A DNA stretch of 40,990 nucleotides from Pseudomonadota bacterium (GCA_021815925.1 JAKAZL010000005.1:32751-73740); one strand, 5' to 3'. Counted from the first letter of the stretch, positions 23,210 through 31,825 are shown. Translations and numbers: made by a program. The notes: generated from the letters alone by a model not told the origin.

Positions 23210-25222
23210 TCAGTACCGCAGGCTGAAGTTGACCAGGTGGAACGCGAAGATCAGCCACAGGCCATACAGGCCGCACAGCCCGAGCAGCAGCTCTCCGCCA
23301 CGCACCAGCCAGCCGCCCGGACCGCGCCAGAGACGCAGCGCCGCCTCGGCCACGATCGCGAGCGCAGCGGCAATACCGAGCACGGACAGCGCGTAGGCAC
23401 CGAGCATCGGTCCGTTGAGGTTCCAGTGGTTGCCGAGCAGCAGCATGACGACGCCGGTCCAGCCGCCCAGGACGCCGAGCAGCACGAGCGCACCGAGCCG
23501 CGAGGCGAGACGCAGCCGCCGCTGCAACGCCGGGAGCACCAGTACCGTGCCGAAGTGGCGCCGCGCGATCCATCCGCCGAGCCAGATCGCCAGCGTCAGC
23601 AGCAGCACCAGGCAGAATCCACCGAGCATCACCTTCAGATCCGCGAGCTTCTTCCAGCCGTGGACGCGCTGGAAGACGAACACCGGCGGATAGGCATCCG
23701 TGACCCAGTAGCGGATGTGTCCGGCCCGGTCGGTCACGAACTTCAGATGCGACTGGCCGCCGACTGCGCGGTACGACAGCGGGCCGACCTCCCGCCACTT
23801 CATGGGTGCGCCGCTCAGGTGCGTCAGCATGCCGACTTCGATGCGGCCGTCCGGCAAGGCGGTGACGGGCGTCTCAGTGATCGCGCTCAACATGCTCAGC
23901 GCCGAGGCGATCCGCCGCGACGAGGTGTACCAGCCGGCGACGCGCGCCGCATCCTTCTGTGCCGCGGCGCGGGGAACCGCAGGCTCCTTCGGCGGCTGGT
24001 AGGGGAAGTAGCGGTTCAGGAAGGCGTGGAAGATCGCCACCCGCACGTTGTCCGCCGCGCCGTCGTTGCCGACGCTGTTCAGCGCGATGAAGAAGCCCAC
24101 GTCCTTGCCGGGCAGCAGGTGCAGGTCGGCGTGGAACCAGTTGGTGTCGCCAGCGTGCCCGATGATGGTAAGGCCGTTGCGGTTCTCCTGGTAGAACCCG
24201 AGATCGAATCCGTTCATGCCCGGAGCCATGCGCGACTGGGGCGAGTGCATCAGGGCGAGCGTCTGGGGATCGAGGATGGGCGCGCCGCCGTCCGAGCCGT
24301 CACCGAGCTGCGCGATCATGAAGCGCGCCATGTCGGTGGCCGTCGCCGCGACGGACCCGGCGGGCCACACTTCGATGTACTCGAAATGCTTGGCCTTGCC
24401 CGAGGCAGTGTCGTACCCCTGCGAGACGTCCGCCATCAGCGCCGGCGGCGGGGGCTGGCGGAAGGTGATGTGATTCATGCCGAGCGGCTGGAAGATGTGC
24501 TGCTCGATGTACCGGTCGAAGGGCTCGCCCGAGAGCCGCTGCACGATGTAGCCGGCGAGCGTCGCACCGTAGTTGGAATACGCGACGATCTCGCCCGGCG
24601 GGAAGATCCGCGCCGGCCGGTGCCGGATGAGATAGGTGCGCAGCGGTATCAGCTGGTCCGCTGACTTCATCATCAGCTGCGAGATGGTGTCCTCGAACCC
24701 CGGGGTGTGGGTCATGAGGTCGCGCATGGTGATGGGCCGGCCGAACTTCGGCGGAATCCGGAAATCGAGGTAGCGGTTGACGTTCTGGTTCAGGTCGAGC
24801 CGTCCCGCCTGCACCTGCTGCATCACCGCCGTCCAGGTGAACAGCTTGGAGATGGAGCCGATACGGAACAGGGTCCGGTTCGGGATGACGGGCGCGCGGG
24901 TCTTGACGTTCGAGAAGCCGTAGCCGTGAACGAACAACAGCTTGCCGCCGGAGACGACCGCTACGACGGCGCCGGCGATGTTGGCGCGGCGGATCGCATA
25001 GGGGACGATGCCGTCGAAGAAGGCAGCGGCATCCGCCTGCGTGAGCGGGTGACCCGGCGCGGTGGCACTCGCCGGCGCGGCCGGGGCCGCGACGACAGGT
25101 TGCGCCGCGCCGGCGCGAGGAGCGGTGGGGTTCGCAGCGCCCATCGCCGAGCCGGCCAAAAGGAGGCAGGCCAGCGCGAGCGGCGCCCCGCGGCCGCCGC
25201 GGACACGGAAGGACAGGGTCAT
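23210..25222 (-). CDS. Membrane-anchored beta-lactamase-family serine hydrolase
   Basis: A 670-residue protein. After a signal peptide (1-29) and an Ala/Pro linker, the catalytic domain shows S123-x-x-K126 (GSISK), Y215-S-N217 and H356-A-G, the full class C/DD-peptidase set. From about residue 540 there are four hydrophobic segments (starting VMLGGFCLVLLLTLAIWL and ending LYGLWLIFAFHLVNF), so the enzyme is probably held in the inner membrane with its active site in the periplasm. Some homologues with this tail are annotated as flp or peptidase of unknown substrate. Its ATG overlaps the epimerase stop (ATGA), giving a tight operon order: epimerase, this hydrolase, second hydrolase, permease. 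Confidence 0.9.
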   Translation of the reverse strand: MTLSFRVRGGRGAPLALACLLLAGSAMGAANPTAPRAGAAQPVVAAPAAPASATAPGHPLTQADAAAFFDGIVPYAIRRANIAGAVVAVVSGGKLLFVHGYGFSNVKTRAPVIPNRTLFRIGSISKLFTWTAVMQQVQAGRLDLNQNVNRYLDFRIPPKFGRPITMRDLMTHTPGFEDTISQLMMKSADQLIPLRTYLIRHRPARIFPPGEIVAYSNYGATLAGYIVQRLSGEPFDRYIEQHIFQPLGMNHITFRQPPPPALMADVSQGYDTASGKAKHFEYIEVWPAGSVAATATDMARFMIAQLGDGSDGGAPILDPQTLALMHSPQSRMAPGMNGFDLGFYQENRNGLTIIGHAGDTNWFHADLHLLPGKDVGFFIALNSVGNDGAADNVRVAIFHAFLNRYFPYQPPKEPAVPRAAAQKDAARVAGWYTSSRRIASALSMLSAITETPVTALPDGRIEVGMLTHLSGAPMKWREVGPLSYRAVGGQSHLKFVTDRAGHIRYWVTDAYPPVFVFQRVHGWKKLADLKVMLGGFCLVLLLTLAIWLGGWIARRHFGTVLVLPALQRRLRLASRLGALVLLGVLGGWTGVVMLLLGNHWNLNGPMLGAYALSVLGIAAALAIVAEAALRLWRGPGGWLVRGGELLLGLCGLYGLWLIFAFHLVNFSLRY

Positions 25223-26229
25223 GCGGTCACCTTTTTGGATTGGCTCGGGAGGGGGAAGCCCCAGTCGGGCGGACAGGCAACAGTGCCGTCACGGTACACG
25301 GCCGGGGGCTCCCGGTCGTGGGTCAGAAACGTCGGCGCATCGAGATCCACGATCTCACACAGCGCCCCGACCACACAGGCCGGCGCAATGGCGAGCGCCG
25401 TGCCCTGCATGCAGCCCACCATGGGCCGCATCCCCAGGCGGCGGACCTCACGCGCCATGTCCAGGGCCTCGGTCAGGCCGCCGCATTTGTCGAGCTTGAT
25501 GTTGATGACCTGATAGATCCCCTGCAGCCGGGCGATATCGGGCAGCGACTGGACGCTCTCGTCCGCGGCCAGCGGCAGCGGTGAGTCGAGCCCGCGCAGA
25601 TCCTCGTCGCGCCCAACCGGAAGCGGCTGCTCGATGAGCTGCACGTCGAGCTCGACCAGCACCGGCAGCAGCGCCTCGAGGCTGCGGCGCGTCAGTCCCT
25701 GGTTCGCGTCGATTCCGATCCACGCATCCGGTTTGGCGGCCCGCACCGCCCGCAGGCGCGCCGCATCGTCCTGGCCGGTCAGCTTGATCTTCAGCCGCCG
25801 TGCCGTCGTGTAGGAGGCGGCCGTCGCGGCCATCTCCTGCGGGCTGCCCGCGCCCACCGTATAGGTCGTCTCGAGCGGCCGCAGCGTCTCCAGACCCGCG
25901 GACCGGAACGCCGGCACACCGGTCAGCTTCGCCTCGAGATCCCACAGCGCGCAGTCGAGCGCACAACGCGCCCCACCCGGGGGCAGCAGCGCGCGCAGCC
26001 CCTGGCGCGTCGGGCCGGATTCGATTGCCGGGCGCACTTGCTCGATCTGTTCCGTCATGCTCGAGACCGTCTCGCCGTGATAGTACACGCCGGCCGCCTC
26101 GCCGCGACCGCGGACGCCTTCGCGCGACAGCTCCACGACGATGACCTCGCAGTCCGTGAAGGTGTAGCCGGAGATCCGGAACGGGCTGCGGGTCGGCCAG
26201 CGCTCGCCGGTGATCTTCATCGTCAGCAT
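25219..26229 (-). CDS. Dipeptide epimerase (L-Ala-D/L-Glu epimerase-like, enolase superfamily)
   Basis: A 336-residue enolase-superfamily enzyme. The catalytic K147-x-K149 (LKIKL) and the second lysine in NIKLDKCGG (K245/K248) flank the metal ligands D174 (IDANQG), E200 (IEQPLP) and D223 (ADES). This is the muconate lactonising/dipeptide epimerase subgroup, which includes YcjG and YkfB, cytoplasmic enzymes that convert L-Ala-D-Glu from murein into L-Ala-L-Glu. The C-terminal DLDAP segment also fits, being near the substrate carboxylate or amino-group site of dipeptide epimerases. The start is ATG 26227-26229 (or 26220). It sits 14 nt after the TonB receptor stop and overlaps the next gene, so it belongs to the peptide-uptake operon. 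Confidence 0.9.
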   Translation of the reverse strand: MLTMKITGERWPTRSPFRISGYTFTDCEVIVVELSREGVRGRGEAAGVYYHGETVSSMTEQIEQVRPAIESGPTRQGLRALLPPGGARCALDCALWDLEAKLTGVPAFRSAGLETLRPLETTYTVGAGSPQEMAATAASYTTARRLKIKLTGQDDAARLRAVRAAKPDAWIGIDANQGLTRRSLEALLPVLVELDVQLIEQPLPVGRDEDLRGLDSPLPLAADESVQSLPDIARLQGIYQVINIKLDKCGGLTEALDMAREVRRLGMRPMVGCMQGTALAIAPACVVGALCEIVDLDAPTFLTHDREPPAVYRDGTVACPPDWGFPLPSQSKKVTA

Positions 26230-26243
26230 GGCGTCCGTCCTGC

Positions 26244-28394
26244 TCAGAGCTTACCGGTGATGGTCAGGCCGATCATCCGCGGCGGGGTCACATCGCCCAC
26301 CGGCGCGGCCTGCGTGATCGCAGCCCCGCCCTGGTCGATCTCGATGATCGAGCGCCGGTTGGTCAGGTTGCGGGCATAGATCTCGAGCGTCCATCGACCG
26401 CGCGTCACACCCGTCTGCAGGTCGAACTCGCTGTCGCTCGGCAGGTTGGCCTGGCCGAGCGCGGGATTGAATCCCGATTCCCGGCGACCCGTGTAACGCC
26501 AGTCGGCGCCGAAGGTTGCCGACAGGTCCCCCCGCCGGAAGTACGTGTAGTTTGCTGACGCCGAGCCGCTCCAGCGCGGGATGTACGGCAGCTGCGCCCC
26601 GGCGCGCGCGCCGACCAGAATCGGGTCGGTGCTCGAGGTGAGCTGCGCATCCGTATAGGCCCCGCCCACCCGAACGGTCAGTCGCTCGAGCGGTATCCAC
26701 GCCGCCTGCCATTCGAAGCCCTTGCTGCGGGCGGTGCCACCGTTGCCGTTGACACCGAAGTTGTCGACGACCGTCTCGAGCTGAATGCCCTTCCAGTCGA
26801 TGTCGAACAGGTCCGCATCGATCGACAGCCGACCCTCGAGCAGCCGCGACTTCACCCCGAGCTCGTAGTTGACCAGCGTGTCGGAACGGAACGTCGCCGG
26901 CACGTTGGGCGGGGGGTTCGGGGGCAGCACGTTCGGGCCGCCGGGCTGGTACCCCTTCGCCACGCGCGCGTAGAGCATGGTATTGGCAGTGGGGTGCCAG
27001 TGCGGTGCCACCGAGTAGGTGAACACCCCCTCCGAGGAGCGGCCCTGTGCCGAGGCCAGGCCGAACTCGAGGGCATCCTGGCGGTTGTGCGCCCAGCGCC
27101 CCCCCACGCTCAGATCGAACGCCTTGGAGAAGTGATAAGTGACGTTGCCGAAGCCGGCCACCTCGAGGTAACTGGAGTTCAGCTGCACGAATCCCAGCGG
27201 GGCGCTGGTCAGCGTCGGGATGAGCGCTTGGTGGAGGTTCGCGGTCTCGTGCGTGTAGAAGAACCCGGCCAGCCAGTCGAGCCGATGCTCGCCGACCGAG
27301 GCCAGGCGCAGCTCCTCGGTGAGCTTGTGCTCGCCGAGCGCGGCGCGCTCGAGCGTGCCGAACAACGCCGTGGCATCCTCGATCTGGTCACCCGAGTACG
27401 TCCCGTAGCTCGTCGCCGAGGTGAGCGCGCCCCAACCGAGGTTCCAGTCGACCGTGGCGTTGTACAGCCGGTTGCGCACCGTCGAGGTCTCCGCGACCGC
27501 CCGACCCTGGGCCAGAGGACCGTAGAGCGGCGTCAGGCTGATCCGCATGCCCGAAGCGGTGGCGGTGGAGGGAACCGTCGTCAGATCGACGCCGTTGGTC
27601 CCGCCGAGATTCATATCCTGCAGGTACGCCGTCAGGCGAACCGTCACCGCATCCGGATGGCCCCAGAGCAGCGAGGCGCGTCCGCCCTTCTCGCCTGAGC
27701 CGTTGACGTGGCGCGCGTTGCGGGTGGGATCGTTGATGAACCCGGCGTGCTTCCAGCGGTAGCCATCGACGCGCAGCGCCAGGTCCGAACTCAGAGGGAG
27801 GTTGACCATGCCGCGGGTGGACCAGCCGAACCCGCCGCCGGCGGTCTCGTCCATCCCCGCCTGGACCTCGTCGTCGAACGCCTTGGGATTGGGCGGATTG
27901 GTGACGAAGCGGATCAGTCCGCCGAGGGTATTGGCGCCATAGAGCGTGCCCTGCGGTCCGCGCAGCACCTCGATCCGCTTCATGTCGAAGGTATCGATGT
28001 TCGGCGTCATGATCAGGCCGTCGGCGAGCGCGCTCGAGGAGCCGTACGGACTCTCATCAAGGTAGGTGCCGATCGTGGCGCCGGTGCCCTCGGTGTTGAT
28101 GCCGCGCAGCACCAGGGTGGTGTGCGCCGGGTCGGAGGCCACCATGACCATGCCGGGAACGGTCTGCACGTAGTCGGCGAAATTGACCTCGTGCATGCGC
28201 GCGAGCTGCGCCCCGCTGACGACCGTGATGCTCATGGGCACATTGCGCAGCGGCTCCGGGCGCTTGGTGGCCGTCACCACGATGGGTGCCAGACGAACGG
28301 CCGATGCCGTGTCCGCCCGCGCCACCGCACCGCCCAGGCCGATTCCGCACGCCAACAGGCCGGCCATCCCGTCTCGCCAACTCATCGTTCTCAT
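26244..28394 (-). CDS. TonB-dependent outer membrane receptor
   Basis: A 716-residue outer membrane protein: signal peptide to about residue 27, a plug domain starting at IVVTATKRPEPLRNVPMS (about 35-150) with the RGINTEGTGATIG and RGPQGTLYG elements, and a 22-strand barrel to the C-terminus, which ends ITGKL rather than in the more usual aromatic residue. It would bring a ligand across the outer membrane using TonB energy. I chose the ATG at 28394 because CGGGGAG lies 6 nt upstream; another ATG at 28400 sits directly on that Shine-Dalgarno. As first gene of the operon with a dipeptide epimerase and two periplasmic hydrolases, a peptide ligand is more likely than iron. A 7-bp palindrome lies upstream. 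Confidence 0.93.
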   Translation of the reverse strand: MRTMSWRDGMAGLLACGIGLGGAVARADTASAVRLAPIVVTATKRPEPLRNVPMSITVVSGAQLARMHEVNFADYVQTVPGMVMVASDPAHTTLVLRGINTEGTGATIGTYLDESPYGSSSALADGLIMTPNIDTFDMKRIEVLRGPQGTLYGANTLGGLIRFVTNPPNPKAFDDEVQAGMDETAGGGFGWSTRGMVNLPLSSDLALRVDGYRWKHAGFINDPTRNARHVNGSGEKGGRASLLWGHPDAVTVRLTAYLQDMNLGGTNGVDLTTVPSTATASGMRISLTPLYGPLAQGRAVAETSTVRNRLYNATVDWNLGWGALTSATSYGTYSGDQIEDATALFGTLERAALGEHKLTEELRLASVGEHRLDWLAGFFYTHETANLHQALIPTLTSAPLGFVQLNSSYLEVAGFGNVTYHFSKAFDLSVGGRWAHNRQDALEFGLASAQGRSSEGVFTYSVAPHWHPTANTMLYARVAKGYQPGGPNVLPPNPPPNVPATFRSDTLVNYELGVKSRLLEGRLSIDADLFDIDWKGIQLETVVDNFGVNGNGGTARSKGFEWQAAWIPLERLTVRVGGAYTDAQLTSSTDPILVGARAGAQLPYIPRWSGSASANYTYFRRGDLSATFGADWRYTGRRESGFNPALGQANLPSDSEFDLQTGVTRGRWTLEIYARNLTNRRSIIEIDQGGAAITQAAPVGDVTPPRMIGLTITGKL

Positions 28395-28427
28395 GATCAT
28401 CTCCCCGAGGAGAGCCCCCCGGCGCGA

Positions 28428-28456
28428 ATGGTAGATAGATCGCATAGAAAATACAA
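28428..28456 (-). promoter_or_regulatory. Candidate promoter of the receptor operon
   Basis: On the minus strand TTGTAT (28451-28456) and TACCAT (28428-28433) are 17 bp apart, 34 nt before the receptor ATG. Matches to consensus are 3/6 and 4/6, so it is weak. The -35 lies inside the 28452-28471 palindrome, so a protein bound there would block it. Confidence 0.35.
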
Positions 28457-28471
28457 ATTGATATATTTGTA
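28452..28471. promoter_or_regulatory. Candidate operator, perfect 7-bp palindrome TACAAAT-N6-ATTTGTA
   Basis: The 20-bp site has perfect 7-bp arms around TGATAT and is strikingly AT-rich compared with its surroundings. It is placed between the divergent TonB receptor gene (58 nt upstream of its ATG) and the RpiR-type regulator gene (125 nt upstream of its ATG), where a regulator of both would bind. Assignment to the RpiR protein is inferred from location. Confidence 0.55.
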
Positions 28472-28595
28472 CCATTGGGCATCCCCGCGCGCCGGCGGCG
28501 CACGCCGCAGGACGGCACGCCGATCAGGGGCTATGCTGCTCGTCGGGCGTGAGGGCGAGCGCGGCTTGAACCACGGGCTGGGGGTTACTGAGGTC

Positions 28596-29447
28596 ATGCT
28601 TTCTTTAGAGACCGTCATCAAGAAGAGCTGGAAGCAGCTCACGATCTCCGAGCGCCGGCTCGCCACCTTCGTGCTGCAACACCTCGAGGAGCTGCCGTTC
28701 GAGACGGCCGCCTCGATCGCCGCGCGCGTTGGGGTCAGCCCCATGACCGTGGGGCGATTCATCCGCAAGATCGGCTACCGGGACCTGCGGGGGATCAAGA
28801 CCGCGCTGCGGACCGGCTCGGCCGAGAGCGGCCTGCTCTCGCGCCAGATCACCCGCAAGTTGTTCGACAACGCGCCGCTTGAAAGCAAGGTCAAGGCGCT
28901 GAGCGGCGTGCACCGCCTGCCCTCGTGCGCGGAGTGGCCCGGCATCGTCGCACTGCTCTCGAGCGCCCGCCACGTGCATGTGGCCAGCTTCCAACTGGGC
29001 CGCTTCATCGGTCTCGGGTTCGCCTCCGCCCTGCAGACCATCCGCCCCCACTGTCACTTCGCCGACGGCAGCGACGGGGGCTATATCGACGCACTGCTGG
29101 ATTCGGATTCGAAGTCCTGCATCGTGCTGATCGACTTCAGGCGCTACTCCAGCCACTTCCGCCTGCTCGCCGAGGAGGCGGCGGCCCGCAAGATTCCTGT
29201 GGTCATCATCACAGACGTCTACTGTCACTGGGCGCGCGAGATCACCGATCACGTGCTGCTGCTCGAGACCGATTTCGACGCATCCTGGGAGCGCCTGGGC
29301 ATCGCCCAGTCCCTGCTCGAACTGCTACTGGTCGACGTCGCGAAGCAATGCAAGGGCCGCGCGCAGCGCTACGAGGCCATCCATCAGCTGCGCGAGAAGT
29401 TCGTCGGCTTCGAAAAGGTCAATGAGAGTGATGCCGAGGAGGCCTGA
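28596..29447 (+). CDS. RpiR/MurR family transcriptional regulator (HTH plus SIS domain)
   Basis: A 283-residue regulator. Residues 1-77 form the RpiR helix-turn-helix domain (TISERRLATFVLQHLEELPF, then AASIAARVGVSPMTVGRFIRK) and residues 110-250 a SIS-type sugar isomerase-like domain (VASFQLGRFIGLGFASALQ; CIVLIDFRRYSSHFRLLAEE). Family members sense phosphosugars; MurR senses MurNAc-6-phosphate. I chose ATG 28596, which starts the product just before the first helix; the frame runs far upstream, antisense to the receptor gene, but that part is not like any regulator. It is divergent from the receptor operon and followed by the D-amino-acid dehydrogenase gene. A serine or threonine pair typical for phosphate binding is not obvious in the SIS part, so its ligand may not be a phosphosugar. 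Confidence 0.9.
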   Translation: MLSLETVIKKSWKQLTISERRLATFVLQHLEELPFETAASIAARVGVSPMTVGRFIRKIGYRDLRGIKTALRTGSAESGLLSRQITRKLFDNAPLESKVKALSGVHRLPSCAEWPGIVALLSSARHVHVASFQLGRFIGLGFASALQTIRPHCHFADGSDGGYIDALLDSDSKSCIVLIDFRRYSSHFRLLAEEAAARKIPVVIITDVYCHWAREITDHVLLLETDFDASWERLGIAQSLLELLLVDVAKQCKGRAQRYEAIHQLREKFVGFEKVNESDAEEA

Positions 29448-29564
29448 GCTGGCGTCGAGGCGCGCGGCCGAGACCGCGGCGCCCCGCGCTGCGCGCTCGG
29501 GACGCCAATCGTGCACGCCGGGCTCGACACACATGACACCGAATCCCTCCTGGGAGTCCCTCCC

Positions 29565-30707
29565 GTGAGCGTTGAGACCGCGGACATCGTCATCGTGGGC
29601 GCGGGCATTGCCGGGACATCGGCGGCTGCCAAGCTGGCACGCACGCATCGGGTCGTGTTGCTGGAAGGCGAAGACGCCGTCGGCTATCACTCGACGGGCC
29701 GCTCCGCGGCCCTCTTTTCGGAGACCTACGGCAACGTGCCGGTGCGCGCCTTGTCACGGGCGAGCCGCCCGTTCCTCGCCGGACCGCCCGCGGGCTTCAG
29801 CGCCTCCCCGCTCATCCAACCGCGCGGCGTACTGCACGCGGCGGGCGCGGGACAGGCATCGACGGTGGATGCGTTTCTCCGCCAGAACGACGTGCGCGAG
29901 AAGGTCCGTCGCGTCGGCCCCGAGGAAGCCCTCGCCCTCTGTCCTGCCCTGCGGCCGCAAAGTGCAGCCGCCGGAGGTCTGTACGAGGCCGAAGCGGCCG
30001 ACATCGATGTTCACGGATTGCACCAGGGCTTCCTCAGGCAGTTCCGCGAGCACAACGGCCGCCTGGTCAGGAGCGCGAAAGTGACGGCGCTGCGGCACGA
30101 CGGCTCCGCGTGGCAGGTGACAAGCACCGCGGGCGACTTCCAGGCTCGCATCCTCGTGAACGCGGCCGGCGCCTGGGCCGACCCCGTTGCCCAGCTGGCC
30201 GGTCTTGCCCCGCTCGGCATTCAGCCGTACCGCCGGACGATCGCGCTCGCGGAAGTCGCCGGTCCGGCGATCGAGCGGCAATGGCCCATGGCGCTCGACG
30301 TGCACGAATCGTATTACTTCAAGCCGGATGCCGGCCTGCTGCTGCTGTCACCTGCCGATGAGACGCCGGTCGACCCCTGTGATGCCCAGCCGCTCGACCT
30401 GGACGTCGCGATTGCGGTGGACCGGGTCGAGGCGGCCACCCGGTGGACGATCCAGAGAATCCGCCGCGCCTGGGCCGGGCTGCGCTCCTTCGCTCCCGAT
30501 CGCACGCTGGTCATCGGCTTCGACCCCGAGGCGCCGGGATTCTTCTGGCTTGCCGGCCAGGGCGGGTACGGCATCCAGACCTCGCCGGCCGCTGCCATGC
30601 TCGCGGCAGCCCTGGTCTGCAACGAGGCGTTGCCGCCCGAACTCGCAGGATTCGATCCGGGCTGGGTATCCCCCGCGAGATTCGCAGGACGCCCGGCGGC
30701 AACCTGA
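29565..30707 (+). CDS. FAD-dependent D-amino acid dehydrogenase, DauA (D-arginine dehydrogenase) family
   Basis: A 380-residue DAO-type flavoprotein. The FAD-binding VGAGIAG is at 11-17, YHSTGRSAA at 41-49, LVNAAGAW at 198-204, and PLGIQPYRR, HESYYFKPDAG, AWAGLRSF and FFWLAGQGGYGIQTS follow in the order known from Pseudomonas D-arginine dehydrogenase. From memory of that enzyme, the substrate-carboxylate arginines (R222, R305) and Y53 and Y249 are kept here as R223/R224, R307, Y55 and Y250/Y251, while H48 and E87, which contact the basic side chain, are replaced (L50, V89). It would deaminate a D-amino acid to a 2-oxo acid and pass electrons to the respiratory chain, but probably not prefer D-Arg. 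The GTG at 29565 has GGGAG 8 nt upstream; an ATG at 29511 is possible. Confidence 0.87.
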   Translation: MSVETADIVIVGAGIAGTSAAAKLARTHRVVLLEGEDAVGYHSTGRSAALFSETYGNVPVRALSRASRPFLAGPPAGFSASPLIQPRGVLHAAGAGQASTVDAFLRQNDVREKVRRVGPEEALALCPALRPQSAAAGGLYEAEAADIDVHGLHQGFLRQFREHNGRLVRSAKVTALRHDGSAWQVTSTAGDFQARILVNAAGAWADPVAQLAGLAPLGIQPYRRTIALAEVAGPAIERQWPMALDVHESYYFKPDAGLLLLSPADETPVDPCDAQPLDLDVAIAVDRVEAATRWTIQRIRRAWAGLRSFAPDRTLVIGFDPEAPGFFWLAGQGGYGIQTSPAAAMLAAALVCNEALPPELAGFDPGWVSPARFAGRPAAT

Positions 30708-30769
30708 CCGCCGGGGTGAGCGGCACCCGCGGGGGCGCGTCAGGCGGAAGCGTCGTCCCGTGGAGGCGC

Positions 30770-31825
30770 TCAGGACTCGCCGTGCGTCGGGCGCCGCCGT
30801 GACGGACGGCGCTGCACCGCGCCCGGCGCGGCGCCAGCCTGACGATCCATCTCCCCGCGCAGCTGCGCCGTGGCGCCCGCCGACAGGGCCCCGAGCCGCG
30901 CCTCGATCATCTCGGTCGAGGGCTTCGGTCCGCGCACGTGCGTCTCGAGCGCCTGGCGCATCGCGCGCAGGTGCTCCGGCGTCGTCCCGCAGCACCCGCC
31001 GATGATCCGCGCACCCGCATCGAGCGCGAGGCGGGCGTACTCGGCCATCAGCTCGGGCGTCCCGTTGAACCGGATCGCCCCGTCGACGTACTGGGGGATT
31101 CCGCAGTTCGCCTTCGCGACGAGGACGGCCGAGGGGTCTGCCGCCGCGGCGAGATTGATGATCGAGGCGACCATCTCCGCCGCGCCCACGCCGCAATTGC
31201 TGCCGCAGGCGGCCAGATGATTCTTGCGGGCAAGACCGGCCAGCTCGGCGGGCGTGATACCCATCATCGTTCGGCCGTTGGTGTCGAAGCTCAGCGTCGT
31301 GACGACCGGCAGGCCCGTGCGGCGCGCCCCTTCGATCGCCGCCTCGGCTTCCTCCGCCGAGGACATGGTCTCGATCCACAGGATGTCCGCACCGCCCCGG
31401 GCGAGCGCGGCCGCCTGCTCCGCGAAGGCCTCCCGGGCTTCGGCCACCGACAGCGGCCCGAGCGGCTCGAGGATCTCCCCGGTGGGCCCCATGCTGCCGC
31501 CGACGAGCACCACCCGTCCCGCCCGGTCCGCCTCGGTGCGCGCGAGCCGCGCCGCCGCTTCGTTCAGCTCCGCAACCCGGCCCTCGGCCTTGTGCAGCTT
31601 CAGGCGATGACGGGTGCCCCCGAAGCTGTTGGTCAGGATGATGTCGGCACCGGCCTCGACGAAACTACGCTGCAGCTCGCTGATCCGCTCCGGGTGCTCG
31701 GTGTTCCAGAGCTCAGGGGCCTCTCCGCTCGTCAACCCGCGCGCGAACAGATTGCTGCCCATCGCCCCGTCGGCGAGCAGCCAGGGCCGTTGCGCAAGCA
31801 GCGGTGTCAATCGGTCGGTGGTCAT
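30770..31825 (-). CDS. Betaine-homocysteine S-methyltransferase-like (homocysteine methyltransferase family)
   Basis: A 351-residue (beta/alpha)8 methyltransferase. LLADGAMGSNLFARG starts the barrel, the zinc ligands are C211 (GSNCG) and C278/C279 (GGCCGTTPEH), and TNSFGGTRHRL and GSMGPTGEILEPLG match bacterial BMT-type enzymes, which transfer a methyl group from glycine betaine (or dimethylsulfoniopropionate or S-methylmethionine) to homocysteine to give methionine. The last 50 residues are Arg/Pro-rich and outside the fold. It is convergent with the D-amino-acid dehydrogenase and stands alone on its strand. The single-domain length excludes cobalamin-dependent MetH. The methyl donor is not provable by sequence. 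Confidence 0.88.
   Translation of the reverse strand: MTTDRLTPLLAQRPWLLADGAMGSNLFARGLTSGEAPELWNTEHPERISELQRSFVEAGADIILTNSFGGTRHRLKLHKAEGRVAELNEAAARLARTEADRAGRVVLVGGSMGPTGEILEPLGPLSVAEAREAFAEQAAALARGGADILWIETMSSAEEAEAAIEGARRTGLPVVTTLSFDTNGRTMMGITPAELAGLARKNHLAACGSNCGVGAAEMVASIINLAAAADPSAVLVAKANCGIPQYVDGAIRFNGTPELMAEYARLALDAGARIIGGCCGTTPEHLRAMRQALETHVRGPKPSTEMIEARLGALSAGATAQLRGEMDRQAGAAPGAVQRRPSRRRPTHGES

Noticed and set aside
22439-24664. Open frame of 741 codons on the plus strand
   Set aside because: Antisense of the two serine hydrolase genes, whose active-site motifs prove the minus strand is coding.
27708-28595. N-terminal extension of the RpiR gene into the receptor region
   Set aside because: The extension is antisense to the receptor gene and unlike any regulator; the family N-terminus starts at 28596.
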